This document shows positions 26,960-35,349 of a stretch of DNA of 64,000 bases, piece by piece. A program made the position numbers and the translations under genes. The notes under the pieces are model-generated. The model saw only the letters and a program-made list of their open reading frames with translations. It was not told the origin of the DNA and did not search any database. Each line of letters opens with the position of its first letter. Positions within the stretch are counted from its first letter, which is position 1. Source of the stretch: Paradevosia sp036499825 (GTDB lineage: Bacteria > Pseudomonadota > Alphaproteobacteria > Rhizobiales > Devosiaceae); NCBI GenBank assembly GCA_036499825.1, contig DASYCZ010000037.1, positions 124,001 through 188,000 of the forward strand, read 5' to 3'.

Positions 26960-27747
26960 TTCCGAGCATTTCCGCCGCTCTTAACGCAATCGTGGGCAGA
27001 GTCACGACACTCGCGAACGCCTCTGGAGCAGGCAGGGCGTTCGAACTGTTCGTAATGACGGAAGTGGCGCTGGGTCTGAGAAACAGCGGCTTTTCCGTTT
27101 GGCTACAACGCTCGGACGGCACCACGATCCGATCGGCCGATCCGAATCGTCGATTTATCCAGCGCGGTGGTGCGCCGACGGGCATCGCACAGGCCTCATC
27201 AGGTCCGAACAATGCCAGCGTGATCGGTTTCCGCTGGAGACATCGTCCAGCGTGGGAAATCTGGAACGGAATCCAGTTCTACGGACGCAGCCAGGCGACG
27301 CATGAAATCGACATCGCCATTGTGCCGGAAAGCGTGGGCGCCGATCTTCGCATCTTGGGTGGAAGCCCGGTTGGCCGTCCCCGAGTGGCAATAGAATGCA
27401 AGGATGTCGGAACGGACGGAAGCCTCGACGAAATGCGAACCCTAGTCGCACGCCTCTATGACGTGACCTTGCTCCATGCCCATCATCGGCATCTTCCCTA
27501 TTCTTCTGCGCAGGCAATCCACCCTGGAACGCCAGCAAGTTCTAAAGACCGAGCTGTCGTTACCTACTGGCAGGAGAATAGGAGAACCAAGAATATATTG
27601 GCCAGACGAACGGGTTTCGTCGGTGGAACGATACCGCTCGCGAGCTATCACCACATAGAATCCCATGCCAACATCATTGTTGGTGGCCCCGCTGTGACCG
27701 AACTCGTTGACTCCGTCGCCGAATGGGCGCTTCGCAATGCCCGATGA
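26956..27747 (+). CDS. PD-(D/E)XK-type restriction-endonuclease-like protein
   Basis: 263 residues from ATG 26956, which overlaps the upstream stop; a start at 26923 would be too deep inside the upstream gene. Residues about 15-30 (GAGRAFELFVMTEVAL) are the helix that opens many restriction-like nuclease domains. THEIDIAIVPES supplies the Asp, and RPRVAIECKDVG the Glu and Lys of the D...ExK motif (about 118-145). The C-terminal third ends with a strand-helix TELVDSVAEWAL. The family is most like nuclease-fold proteins of restriction and defence systems. It overlaps the HEPN-like gene by 11 bases. Confidence 0.7.
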   Translation: MIPSISAALNAIVGRVTTLANASGAGRAFELFVMTEVALGLRNSGFSVWLQRSDGTTIRSADPNRRFIQRGGAPTGIAQASSGPNNASVIGFRWRHRPAWEIWNGIQFYGRSQATHEIDIAIVPESVGADLRILGGSPVGRPRVAIECKDVGTDGSLDEMRTLVARLYDVTLLHAHHRHLPYSSAQAIHPGTPASSKDRAVVTYWQENRRTKNILARRTGFVGGTIPLASYHHIESHANIIVGGPAVTELVDSVAEWALRNAR

Positions 27748-28552
27748 GTTCCGCGTCCGGCAATCCGAGGCCTTGATCCTCCTTTACGCGAAGTACCGAA
27801 TAGAGCTGGATTCGACGGCGATCGGTGGCAAATGGATGCCATATCGCTGGTGGCAACTCCCCAATCCCCTGAGCGCGCGTTGGATGGCATATGCCGAGAT
27901 GTTGCAGGAATTCTCGTCCGAGCTTGCCAACATCATCAATGATCTTACGCATAATGTGCATCGGTTGCGGGCATGGGGAAAAACTGTGTCTCCGCTCTCG
28001 AATGACGAAAAGCTCGCCGCGACCCACGAGTTCATCAACAATCTGGGCACGGTCGCTTTGGGGCAGCCCTACGCGATCAAATCACGCTTCGCCTATGCCG
28101 CTGCCCACCTGTGCCATCAGGCCAACCGGACAAAGGAGCCCGGCACTTGGAAGGACGAATTCCCGCAAAAAGAAACGCTTTACTTGAACGAGATCGAGCC
28201 GTTCTGCCGTGGCTGGGGGACATATCGATCTTTCAAACTGAAGGTGGAGCCCATAGCAGGAAAGACGTTCAAAGAATCCTCCGATGACTTTCGGAATGCC
28301 TACAATCACCGCTTTTCTTCAAGGTTCGTGCTGGGGGTCACCTCGATAGCTTCCCGTTTCAAAAATGAAGAGGGCGGCATAGGATATGCTTTTGGCGGGA
28401 ACCCGCCCCTCGCCCTGGCCGACATTGCCGATCTCCTCGAAAAGGAACGCGATCTTTGCTACCTAGCCTTTGAGGCATTTCAGGAGCTGGTCGGCGAACA
28501 GACCGTTGCAATTGGGCAATTCGAAGGGTCGGAACAGTCATCGGAACGATGA
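27737..28552 (+). CDS. HEPN-like protein
   Basis: 271 residues from ATG 27737, 11 bases inside the upstream gene; an upstream frame start at 27707 lies in that gene and is unlikely. Largely helical. The segment DDFRNAYNHRFSSRF contains Arg-x4-His (RNAYNH), the motif of HEPN ribonucleases, placed after helix FKESSDD and before LGVTSIASRF, as in Cthe_2314-type HEPN proteins. HEPN domains often act as RNases in toxin-antitoxin and phage-defence systems, usually as dimers. The two partner genes directly upstream suggest a nuclease-HEPN module. The stop is at 28550-28552, only 15 bases before the DUF932 remnant. Confidence 0.55.
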   Translation: MPDEFRVRQSEALILLYAKYRIELDSTAIGGKWMPYRWWQLPNPLSARWMAYAEMLQEFSSELANIINDLTHNVHRLRAWGKTVSPLSNDEKLAATHEFINNLGTVALGQPYAIKSRFAYAAAHLCHQANRTKEPGTWKDEFPQKETLYLNEIEPFCRGWGTYRSFKLKVEPIAGKTFKESSDDFRNAYNHRFSSRFVLGVTSIASRFKNEEGGIGYAFGGNPPLALADIADLLEKERDLCYLAFEAFQELVGEQTVAIGQFEGSEQSSER

Positions 28553-28567
28553 CGGTCTGCGCCCGAT

Positions 28568-28675
28568 ATCCGCCGCAACCAGACCCGCGCCGTCAACGGC
28601 ATCGACAAGAATGTCGGACTGAACCGCGCGCTGTGGACGCTGGCTGAAGGCATGCAGAAATTGAAGAGATATTGA
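28568..28675 (+). pseudogene. Truncated 3' end of a DUF932 gene
   Basis: The 36 codons (35 residues plus stop) run IRRNQTRAVNGIDKNVG and continue to the end of the DUF932 protein family. Without any gap they align with the last 35 residues of the intact gene at 34507-35349 (27 of 35 identical by my count). Upstream of 28568 the similarity stops abruptly, where the HEPN-like gene's stop codon lies. So the defence block was joined to an ICE inside this gene. Homology with the downstream flank of the intact gene continues to about 28812. Confidence 0.85.
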
Positions 28676-28683
28676 TCGCAAGC

Positions 28684-28716
28684 AAGACAGGGCCGCCGTT
28701 GCCGCGGCCCTGTCTT
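28684..28716 (+). terminator. Hairpin after the DUF932 remnant
   Basis: A 13-bp perfect stem (AAGACAGGGCCGC with its complement) with a seven-base loop. It is followed only by a weak T-run, but its twin at 35359-35388, downstream of the intact DUF932 gene, is followed by TTTT. It is the retained terminator of the broken gene. Confidence 0.65.
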
Positions 28717-29475
28717 CACCTTCAGGCGTCCTGCCTCCCAAAATAGCGCCGAGCCGGGCTACGCCCGGCTCGCATAGTCACGCGTGCACTGTTAAGAATA
28801 CAGTAACCAAAATATTGCCTTCCGCGCGGATGCATGTTTCCCACTCTCGCCAATAGCTTCGATCCGCTTGTGCAGGCCGGGTGATCCCCCTCCGTCCCGG
28901 TCGCCCTTGCACCTTGCACCCCCCGGTCTCGCCGACGGGCAGGGTTGCAGCGCTGCGCTTCAACCCAACCCGGATCGGCGTGGCGGGCCAAGGTGTTCGC
29001 ACTGCATCCCTCAGGCAGGCTCCCCGGCAGCGCTGGACGCGATCAAGGCCACGAGGGAGCGAAAGCAGGACCCAGCGGCGATCACGCCTAACCAGGGGCA
29101 ATTCGGGCCATGACGATGAAGATTACGCGGCAGAGCATCGACCAGCGAAGCCCACGCCATTTCAGTTCTCGCGTGTCGAGGCGCAGGGACGGTAGCCATT
29201 GCCGTATTCCCCTGATTTCCTGAAACGAGCGCTCCATTTGCGAGCCCGATTGGCATGGGTCTGACCGAGGACCGGCTTCGCCTCGCTCGTCTCCCGCAAC
29301 GTCCGTCGCCAGCTTTTTTCCGCCGCCTTCGGCTTTGCATCGCGAAACAAAAAAAGCCGTCGCCGGCCGCCTTCCACTTCGTTCCAGCCCAAGGGGGTGC
29401 AGGGCCGCCCGTCCCCGGTCTCAAAACCCCATCGAGGTCGCAATGGAGCGGCCCGGCAGGAAAAGGAATATGACA
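28717..29475. other. ICE non-coding stretch before DUF736
   Basis: No gene could be supported. It holds a 9-bp GC-rich hairpin (28751-28771), the R module copy (28867-28968), and a 500-base stretch with no recognisable protein or RNA. The ribosome site AGGAAAAGGA at its end serves the DUF736 gene. Confidence 0.5.
28867..28968 (+). repeat. R module, copy 1
   Basis: A 102-base stretch starting CTTGTGCAGGCCGGGTGATC and ending CAACCCAA recurs, with small gaps, at 34382-34486 just before the intact DUF932 gene. It is non-coding. Together with the L module it marks the ancestral leader of ICE DUF932/DUF736 genes. Confidence 0.8.
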
Positions 29476-29793
29476 ATGGCGACCATCGGCACCTTCACCA
29501 AGAACGAAAACGGCGCGGGCTTCACCGGCGCGGTCAAGACCCTGACCCTCAATGGCAAGGCCAAGTTCGTCCCCTCCGAGGGCGAAAGCGAACGCGGCCC
29601 CGACTTCCGCATCTTCGCTGGTGCGACCGAGTTCGGCGCGGCCTGGAAGAAGACCGCCCGTGAGAGCAGCCGCGAATACCTCTCCGTCAAGCTGGACGAT
29701 CCGAGCTTCCCGGCTCCGATCTACGCCAGCCTGGTCGAAGCCGAGGACGGTAACGGCCACAACCTCATCTGGTCCCGCCGCAACGGCGACTGA
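29476..29793 (+). CDS. DUF736 family ICE protein (copy 1)
   Basis: 105 residues from ATG 29476; an ATG two codons earlier (29470) is too close to the ribosome site AGGAAAAGGA. The protein opens with the family's ATIGTFTKNENGAGFTG, a basic/strand region (TLTLNGKAKFVPSEG), then GPDFRIF, GAAWKK, REYLSVKLDDPSFPAPIYASL and ends LIWSRRNGD. DUF736 proteins are small, single-domain and found almost only on ICEs and plasmids of alpha- and gammaproteobacteria, near DUF932 and relaxase genes; no activity is established. A second member lies at 39817-40152. A hairpin terminator follows. Confidence 0.92.
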   Translation: MATIGTFTKNENGAGFTGAVKTLTLNGKAKFVPSEGESERGPDFRIFAGATEFGAAWKKTARESSREYLSVKLDDPSFPAPIYASLVEAEDGNGHNLIWSRRNGD

Positions 29794-29806
29794 GGCCGGC
29801 CCACCA

Positions 29807-29836
29807 AGATGCCCCGCTCACCCGAGCCGGGCATCT
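29807..29836 (+). terminator. Two-part hairpin after DUF736
   Basis: Outer stem AGATGCCC with GGGCATCT and inner stem GCTC with GAGC around the loop ACCC, separated by a single C-C mismatch. It lies between the ends of DUF736 and the convergent MFS gene, so it may act for both. There is no long T-run. Confidence 0.5.
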
Positions 29837-29886
29837 CCACGCTCATGGCCGCCGCCCTTCAAGCACTACGGGTCGAATGCCTCATA

Positions 29887-31305
29887 TCAGACGATCTTCG
29901 ACAAATTGGGGCTTGGGCGCATCGTGCGCCATGCGATAGCAGCGCATGCTATCTGGATCGCACCACCCAGCAGCATCGCGGCGCGCAGACCATTGGCGCC
30001 GCCCTGCCCCATGGCGAAGACCGTCCCGAGAATGGCGACTCCGACCGTCGCGCCCACCATGCGGGCGACATTGATCAGCGCGCTGGCGGTTCCCGACCGC
30101 GCTGCTACGACGGCACCGACAGCCGCCCCCATCAGCGGACCGGTAGCAAAGCCCATGCCGAGACCCGTCAGCGCCAATCCGATCTCGGCCGCAACGATGG
30201 AAGCGTGATGTGCGCTGACACCCATGAGCAAAAGACCCACGCCAATGATGGCGACACCACCAGCAGCGATGACGCGCGCGCCATATCGTCCGGTGAGCGC
30301 ACCCGAAAACGGTGAAACGGCTACGAACACCAGCGCCATAGGTATCAGGGCGATACCGGTGCCCACGGCCCCGAACCTGCCGGCGCTCTGCCACGTCAGC
30401 GGCAGCAGGAACAACACGCCATACATGCCGAAGGTCATGCCGGCCGTGGCCGTGGCCGCGCCGCGAAACGCGCGGGACTGGAAGATGTCCAGTGGAACCA
30501 GCGCGGCCGCACCCTTGCTCGCTTCAACCCGGATGAACAGGACGAGCGCGAGCATGGCGACGACAAAGGCGACAGCCGCCATGCCCGGCGCTTCGTGGGA
30601 TTGGATCGCTGCGAAGGCCAAACCGCCGAGGACTGCGGCTCCGAGAAGCTGAGCGGGGCCATCGAAATGCCTGCCCTGCGGATCGGAGGATTCCGGGATG
30701 GACGGGACGGCGAGAGCGAATGCGGCCGCGCTGACAGGGATCACGACGAGGAAGATGCTCCGCCAGCCGAAATGGCCGATCAGCAGCCCGCCAAGCGTTG
30801 GGCCGATCGCCATGGCCAACCCATTACATGCCGCCCAAATGCCGAGCGCGCGGCCGCGCTCGCCGGGATCGAGCCAAATCACCCGGATGATCGCCAGTGA
30901 CGCGGGGATAAGAAGGGCAGCGCCCATGCCTGCCAGTGCCCGTCCGCCGATCAGGATCGACCCAGATGGCGCCACCGCGCACAGAATCGACGCTACGGTG
31001 AAAACGCCCGCACCCATCATGAACACACGACGCCGGCCGTAGAGATCGGCGAGCAAGCCACCCGTCAGCAGCAGCACGGCATAGACGAGGTTATAGCTGT
31101 CCACGATCCATTGCAGGGCATTGATCCCCACCTTGAGATCGTCGCCGATGGCGCGCGTTGCGAGATTGACGACGGCGGTATCGATCTGCGCGACAAGGAC
31201 GGCCAGGCAAAGCGTCGTCAGCGTGAGCCAACGACCTTTGGCGTCCGTCCTCGCGCCATCAGAAATTGAAGCATTGGCAATGCCGGTGGGAGATTTGGTT
31301 TGCAT
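29887..31305 (-). CDS. MFS transporter, DHA2 (14-TM) family
   Basis: 472 residues from ATG 31305; an upstream ATG at 31359 would add 18 residues without a clear ribosome site. About 14 hydrophobic segments are visible. Family motifs: LVAQIDTAVVNLATRAIG in TM1, LLADLYGRRRVFMMG (motif A) after TM2, GRALAGMGAALLIPASLAII in TM4, and GPTLGGLLIGHFGWRSIFL (motif C) in TM5. DHA2 members export drugs or toxic compounds by proton antiport in the inner membrane; the substrate cannot be read from sequence. The divergent ArsR-like gene next to it is the likely regulator. Confidence 0.88.
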   Translation of the reverse strand: MQTKSPTGIANASISDGARTDAKGRWLTLTTLCLAVLVAQIDTAVVNLATRAIGDDLKVGINALQWIVDSYNLVYAVLLLTGGLLADLYGRRRVFMMGAGVFTVASILCAVAPSGSILIGGRALAGMGAALLIPASLAIIRVIWLDPGERGRALGIWAACNGLAMAIGPTLGGLLIGHFGWRSIFLVVIPVSAAAFALAVPSIPESSDPQGRHFDGPAQLLGAAVLGGLAFAAIQSHEAPGMAAVAFVVAMLALVLFIRVEASKGAAALVPLDIFQSRAFRGAATATAGMTFGMYGVLFLLPLTWQSAGRFGAVGTGIALIPMALVFVAVSPFSGALTGRYGARVIAAGGVAIIGVGLLLMGVSAHHASIVAAEIGLALTGLGMGFATGPLMGAAVGAVVAARSGTASALINVARMVGATVGVAILGTVFAMGQGGANGLRAAMLLGGAIQIACAAIAWRTMRPSPNLSKIV

Positions 31306-31339
31306 ACCGGCGAGCATATCGGCGCAAGCAGTCCAATGT

Positions 31340-31355
31340 TTCGATGCGTGTCGAA
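31340..31355. promoter_or_regulatory. Candidate operator between MFS and ArsR-like genes
   Basis: TTCGA-N6-TCGAA lies in the gap between the two divergent starts (31305 and 31409). ArsR-family proteins bind short inverted repeats, so this is a reasonable site. The arms are short and a chance match is possible. Confidence 0.3.
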
Positions 31356-31408
31356 CCATGAGGTGCTACAAATGGCATAACATCCCTCGCAATCAGCGGG
31401 AGGCGACC

Positions 31409-32137
31409 ATGCCAAACTTCTCCAGTATTTCAGCCACGGCGTTTCTGATCGCCGACCAGACCCGCACGGCCATGCTCGTGAGCTTGATGGACGGGCGCGC
31501 GCTACCCGCTGGCGAGCTTGCCCGTGCATCGGGCGTGACGGCGCAAACGGCCAGTTCCCACCTCGCGAAGCTGCTCGAAGGCGGCTTGATTTCTGTCGAA
31601 ACCGAAGGGCGACATCGCTATTATCGGCTCGCCGACGGTCATGTCGCACAGACCCTCGAACAGCTCGCCACCATCCGGCCGGAGCGCACGACACGGCCGA
31701 AAGCGCTCAGCCCGCAACATCGGCGCCTGCGTTTCTGCCGTCGCTGTTACGACCATCTGGCCGGACAGGTCGGGGTGGAGGTGACGCGCGCCTTGCAGGA
31801 TCGCGATTACATCCGGCCTTCATCGGATAAGCAGTTCATTGTGACCGCAGCTGGAACCGAATGGTTCGGCAGCATCGGCATGAACGTCGCATCCATCAAG
31901 CCGACCCGGCGCGGGCTCGCGCGGCAATGCCTCGACTGGACGGAGCGCGTCCACCATCTGGCCGGGCCGCTCGGCGTTCAGTTCATGGCTACCTTGTGCA
32001 CCAATGGTTGGCTTCGGCGCTCCAAATCGTCGCGGGCTGTCACGGTCACGCCGAAGGGCTGGATAGAGTTCAAGCGGGCTTTGGGCGTGACTGAGGAAAC
32101 CGTTGCTCTCCCTACAGCGTCCGAAGCGAATCCATAA
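31409..32137 (+). CDS. ArsR-family winged-helix regulator
   Basis: 242 residues; ATG 31409 follows GGGAGG at 31398-31403. Residues about 5-85 are the winged helix: FLIADQTRTAMLVSLMDG, SGVTAQTASSHLAKLLEGG as recognition helix, then HRYYRLADGHVAQTLEQL as wing and dimer helix. The C-terminal 150 residues form a larger domain with CRRCYDHLAGQ and GIEVTRAL-like text seen in the longer ArsR regulators of alphaproteobacteria that respond to organic ligands. The CRRC pair could bind metal, but the usual SmtB/ArsR metal sites are not apparent. It is divergent from the MFS pump, which it probably represses. Confidence 0.85.
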   Translation: MPNFSSISATAFLIADQTRTAMLVSLMDGRALPAGELARASGVTAQTASSHLAKLLEGGLISVETEGRHRYYRLADGHVAQTLEQLATIRPERTTRPKALSPQHRRLRFCRRCYDHLAGQVGVEVTRALQDRDYIRPSSDKQFIVTAAGTEWFGSIGMNVASIKPTRRGLARQCLDWTERVHHLAGPLGVQFMATLCTNGWLRRSKSSRAVTVTPKGWIEFKRALGVTEETVALPTASEANP

Positions 32138-32179
32138 ATCCCATCGTCTTTGGCACTCCTGATCCTTGTCCGATAGATC

Positions 32180-32224
32180 GCTAAGGGCCCCGCCCCCGCC
32201 CGGTGCAAGGGATCGCTGACGCTC
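32180..32224 (+). repeat. L module, copy 1
   Basis: 45 bases beginning GCTAAGGGCC and ending GACGCTC. It matches 34301-34345 at 43 of 45 positions. It lies in the 156-base gap after the ArsR-like gene and is non-coding. Confidence 0.85.
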
Positions 32225-32293
32225 TGCCAAACTTGAAATCAACCGAAGGCGAGATGGAGGTGTTCGTCCGCATGATCGAACTTGTGGCGGCGG

Positions 32294-33091
32294 CTAACCG
32301 GCTACACCTGCATCGTTCAAGTGAAGCGCGAAGCCGGTCTCATCCGGATCGGCCAGGTCGGGGCGAAGTTGCATGCTCGGGATGTGATAATCTCCGGCAT
32401 TCTGGCGCCGGTAGGGAATGGGAGGCGTCGTTTCGAGGGCCCGCATCCTTTCGCGCAAACGTTCGGCAGCAGATTGGAAGCGCGTCTCGTTGAAGCGATC
32501 GGTACTGTAGGTCACGAAGGGCGGCAGTACATCGTAGCCTGGGTAGTAGAGAATCCCATGATTGATCGGGAATAGTAGGTCGTCGATCGGACCGTTCACC
32601 CCGCGAGCAGCATAATGCTCCTCCCAGCCGCCGGCGGTTACGATCAGCATGGCACGTTTACCAGCTAAAGTCCCTTCGCCGTAGCGATCGCCCCAGCGCT
32701 TGTCACTGTGCTCGCCGACGCCATAGGCGAAACCATAAGCGTAGACCCGATCGACCCAGCCCTTGAGGATGGCCGGCATGGCGAACCACCAGAGGGGGAA
32801 CTGTAGGATGAGAGCATCGGCCCACAGAAGCTTCTCGATCTCCGCCTTGACATCATCCGTCAGCGTCCCGGTGTCGAAAGCACTTTTGGAGGCGGCGACC
32901 GGTACAAGCCGCGTGTCCGATGGCAGCGACGGGAAATCGGCATGGTCGACCTCGGATTTCCAACCCATGGCATAAAGGTCGGAAACTTGTACCTCATGGC
33001 CTGCCGCTTCGAGTTCGCGGATCGCGACATCGCGTAGCGACGCGGAAAGAGATTTCGGCTCGGGATGAGCAAAAACAAAGAGAATTTTCAT
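32294..33091 (-). CDS. NAD(P)H:quinone oxidoreductase, flavodoxin-fold
   Basis: 265 residues. It has the NQO1/MdaB-type pattern: ILFVFAHPEPKSLSASL (FMN/FAD phosphate loop), then VSDLYAMGW, DALILQFPLWWFAMPAILKGWVDRV (the isoalloxazine-binding region), AMLIVTAGG, and NHGILYYPGYDVLPPFV. Such soluble enzymes reduce quinones by two electrons with NAD(P)H and protect from redox-cycling compounds. The divergent LysR gene, 96 bases from its start, is the likely regulator. C-terminal ~50 residues are longer than in MdaB. Substrate unknown. Confidence 0.88.
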   Translation of the reverse strand: MKILFVFAHPEPKSLSASLRDVAIRELEAAGHEVQVSDLYAMGWKSEVDHADFPSLPSDTRLVPVAASKSAFDTGTLTDDVKAEIEKLLWADALILQFPLWWFAMPAILKGWVDRVYAYGFAYGVGEHSDKRWGDRYGEGTLAGKRAMLIVTAGGWEEHYAARGVNGPIDDLLFPINHGILYYPGYDVLPPFVTYSTDRFNETRFQSAAERLRERMRALETTPPIPYRRQNAGDYHIPSMQLRPDLADPDETGFALHLNDAGVAG

Positions 33092-33130
33092 ACAAGAACG
33101 TCCGGTTGAAGTTGATATCGACCGGCAAGC

Positions 33131-33146
33131 TATCCCTAAGTTGATA
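33131..33146. promoter_or_regulatory. Candidate LysR-type site between LysR and quinone reductase
   Basis: TATC-N8-GATA lies in the 96-base gap between the divergent starts, next to an AT-rich stretch (33146-33165) that could hold a -10 region. LysR proteins favour T-N11-A sites with dyad symmetry; this fits only in part. Confidence 0.3.
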
Positions 33147-33187
33147 AATCCGCTATATATGTGTAATGGATATGATAATGCTGAAAA

Positions 33188-34120
33188 ATGGATAGATCAG
33201 ATATCACTCTCGAACGGATGCGTACCTTCGTCCGCGTTGCGGAGCGAGGGAACCTGTCGGCCGTGGCGCGCGAACTCGGCGTTGGCCAGTCGACCATCAC
33301 GCGGCATTTGCAGGAACTCGATGAAGCAGTCGGCGTGCCTTTGCTCAGCAGGACGACCCGGCGTGTCATGCTGACCGGCGAAGGCACCCGCTATTATGCC
33401 AACAGCATCCAGATCCTGCGCCTTGTCGAACAGGCCGGTGATGAGGCGCGGAGCATAGGCAACGCTCCTGCTGGCACGATCCGAATATCCTGCACGGCGG
33501 CTTTTGGGGTCTTGCACGCCAGCCGGCTGATCTTCGCCTTCCAGGATCGCTATCCCGACATCGGGGTCGACCTCAGCCTTACCGACGAGCGCGTAGACCT
33601 TGTCCGGGAGGGCGTCGATATCGCACTTCGCCTGGGTCCGCTTACCGATAGCTCCATGAAGCTGCGAGCTCTCGGCCAATGCCAGCGCCTGATGGTGGCG
33701 GCACCGGATTATCTTGCGAGGCGGGGGACGCCGGCCGTTCCGCAGGACCTGTCCGGCCATGAGGGTATTCGGATGTCAAACGTGGCGGGAAGCGACGAGC
33801 TCACCTTGCAAGGACCAGCCGGTGAGCGCCATGCCGTGCCCTTCGGAGGCCGGTTTCGGGTGGACCACGGGCTTGCCGTGCGCGAAGCCTTGGTTGCCGG
33901 GCGTGGCATCGCACCGGCGCATCACTGGCTTGTCGATGATCTCCTGACCGCTGGCCGACTCAAGCCGATCCTGCCGGGTTACTCGCTGCCCCCCGTCTCG
34001 CTGAGCATGCTGATTGTCCCGGAGCGCGCGGGCATTGTCCGGGTCCGACTGCTGGTCGACTTTCTCGCTGAGCAGATTGGCGCCCTCCCCGGGATCGAGA
34101 AGCAAAGATTTGAGCGATAG
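33188..34120 (+). CDS. LysR-family transcriptional regulator (beside quinone reductase)
   Basis: 310 residues. HTH at about 5-65: LERMRTFVRVAERGNLSAVARELGVGQSTITRHLQELDE, then the linker RTTRRVMLTGEGTRYY. The ligand-binding domain follows: GTIRISCTAAFGVLHASRLIFAFQDRYPDIGVDLSL, then DIALRLGPL and GRGIAPAHHWLVDDLLTAGRL. Typical length (about 300). It is most like the regulators in which a divergent oxidoreductase or transporter is induced by an aromatic or quinone ligand. Start ATG 33188 gives the usual short lead before the HTH. The adjacent reductase is the probable target. Confidence 0.92.
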   Translation: MDRSDITLERMRTFVRVAERGNLSAVARELGVGQSTITRHLQELDEAVGVPLLSRTTRRVMLTGEGTRYYANSIQILRLVEQAGDEARSIGNAPAGTIRISCTAAFGVLHASRLIFAFQDRYPDIGVDLSLTDERVDLVREGVDIALRLGPLTDSSMKLRALGQCQRLMVAAPDYLARRGTPAVPQDLSGHEGIRMSNVAGSDELTLQGPAGERHAVPFGGRFRVDHGLAVREALVAGRGIAPAHHWLVDDLLTAGRLKPILPGYSLPPVSLSMLIVPERAGIVRVRLLVDFLAEQIGALPGIEKQRFER

Positions 34121-34300
34121 CTGGTGAGCCCCGGTTCCATGTCGACGTGGTGCATGCCGGGTCTCAGCTTGCAGTCGGCCGCCATAACTCTCGATATCCA
34201 AAGCGTCCAAAGAACGACGTCAACAGATGGCTGGCTGCCGTGCCTATTGCGATGACACGTGCTCGCATTGCCGTGACCGCTCTTTTCTCCAAGAAGTCGA

Positions 34301-34345
34301 GCTAAGGGCTCCGCCCCCGCGCGGTGCAAGGGATCGCTGACGCTC
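34301..34345 (+). repeat. L module, copy 2
   Basis: Matches 32180-32224 at 43 of 45 positions. Here it lies directly before the R module (34382-34486) and the DUF932 gene, which looks like the ancestral order. Confidence 0.85.
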
Positions 34346-34381
34346 AGCCGGGACGGTGTCCCCAGCCTTCCGCGGCTTCGC

Positions 34382-34486
34382 CTTGTGCAGGCCGGGTGAT
34401 CCCCCTCCGTCCCGTCGCCCTTGCATCTTGCTACCCCGGTCTCGCCGACGGGCAGGGTTGCAGCGCAGCGCTGCGCTTCAACCCAA
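34382..34486 (+). repeat. R module, copy 2, leader of DUF932
   Basis: 105 bases similar to 28867-28968, with a short GC-rich duplication (GCAGCGCAGC) as main difference. Ends 20 bases before the DUF932 ATG. Confidence 0.8.
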
Positions 34487-34506
34487 GCCCACTAGGAGCA
34501 AAAACT

Positions 34507-35349
34507 ATGTATCACCAGCTTGCCACTCGGTTTGGCCGCAATGCCCATCAGATCAGCGGGCGGGAGCCGCTGGATAATGAGGCGTTGTATCGGCATGTTC
34601 CCTCGATCTTCGCCCGTGAGGCGCATGACAGCCGGTCCGAGCGCTATGTCTATGTCCCCACCATCGACATCGTGGAGGGGTTGCGGCGCGAAGGATGGTT
34701 GCCGTTCTTCGCTGTGCAGTCCGTTCCACGTGATGGCAGCCGCCACGGTCACGCCAAGCACATGCTGCGCCTGCGCCGGGGTGAAGGCATCGGCAAGTCG
34801 GAAGCCGCCGAAGTCATCATCGTCAACAGCCATGACGGGACCAGCGCTTATCAAATGTTTGCGGGGATGCTGCGTTTCGTCTGCACCAACAGCATGATTG
34901 CGGGCGAGCGGTTCGAGGAAGTCCGCGTACCGCACAAGGGCAATATCCAGCACGACATTATCGAAGGCGTTTACACCGTCGCTGAGGACTTCCCGCGCTT
35001 GATCGACGCCAGCAAGACCATGAAGGACACCCGCCTCTCATCGGACGAACAGCGCATCTTGGCCGAGGCGAGCCTTGTCGCCCGCTATGGCGAAGAGGAA
35101 AGCCCCATCCGACCCGAACAGATCATCGCGCCCCGCCGTCGCGAAGATGTCGGACAAAGCCTCTGGACCACCTTTAACGTCATTCAGGAGAACGTCATTC
35201 GCGGCGGGCTTCACGGCCGCAAGCAGAGCGCGGAAGGTCGCATCCGCCGCAGCCAGACCCGCGCCATCCACGGCATCGATCAGAATGTGACGCTCAATCG
35301 CGCGCTCTGGACCCTGGCGGAAGGAATGCAGCGCCTGAAAGGACATTGA
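34507..35349 (+). CDS. DUF932 family ICE protein
   Basis: 280 residues from ATG 34507, which follows AGGAG. Family signatures: REAHDSRSERYVYVPT, VPRDGSRHGHAKHMLRLRR, VIIVNSHDGTSAYQMFAGMLRFVCTNSM (split here in the order seen), then VYTVAEDFPRLIDASK and IRRSQTRAIHGIDQN. DUF932 proteins are plasmid or ICE proteins of about 280-330 residues with no proven activity; they may relate to replication or phage resistance. The gene is followed by a terminator hairpin. Its last 36 codons match the remnant at 28568-28675. Confidence 0.92.
   Translation: MYHQLATRFGRNAHQISGREPLDNEALYRHVPSIFAREAHDSRSERYVYVPTIDIVEGLRREGWLPFFAVQSVPRDGSRHGHAKHMLRLRRGEGIGKSEAAEVIIVNSHDGTSAYQMFAGMLRFVCTNSMIAGERFEEVRVPHKGNIQHDIIEGVYTVAEDFPRLIDASKTMKDTRLSSDEQRILAEASLVARYGEEESPIRPEQIIAPRRREDVGQSLWTTFNVIQENVIRGGLHGRKQSAEGRIRRSQTRAIHGIDQNVTLNRALWTLAEGMQRLKGH

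Noticed and set aside
29887..31305. Naming a specific drug for either MFS pump
   Set aside because: DHA2 motifs show the family but not the substrate; no neighbouring biosynthetic or resistance gene narrows it.
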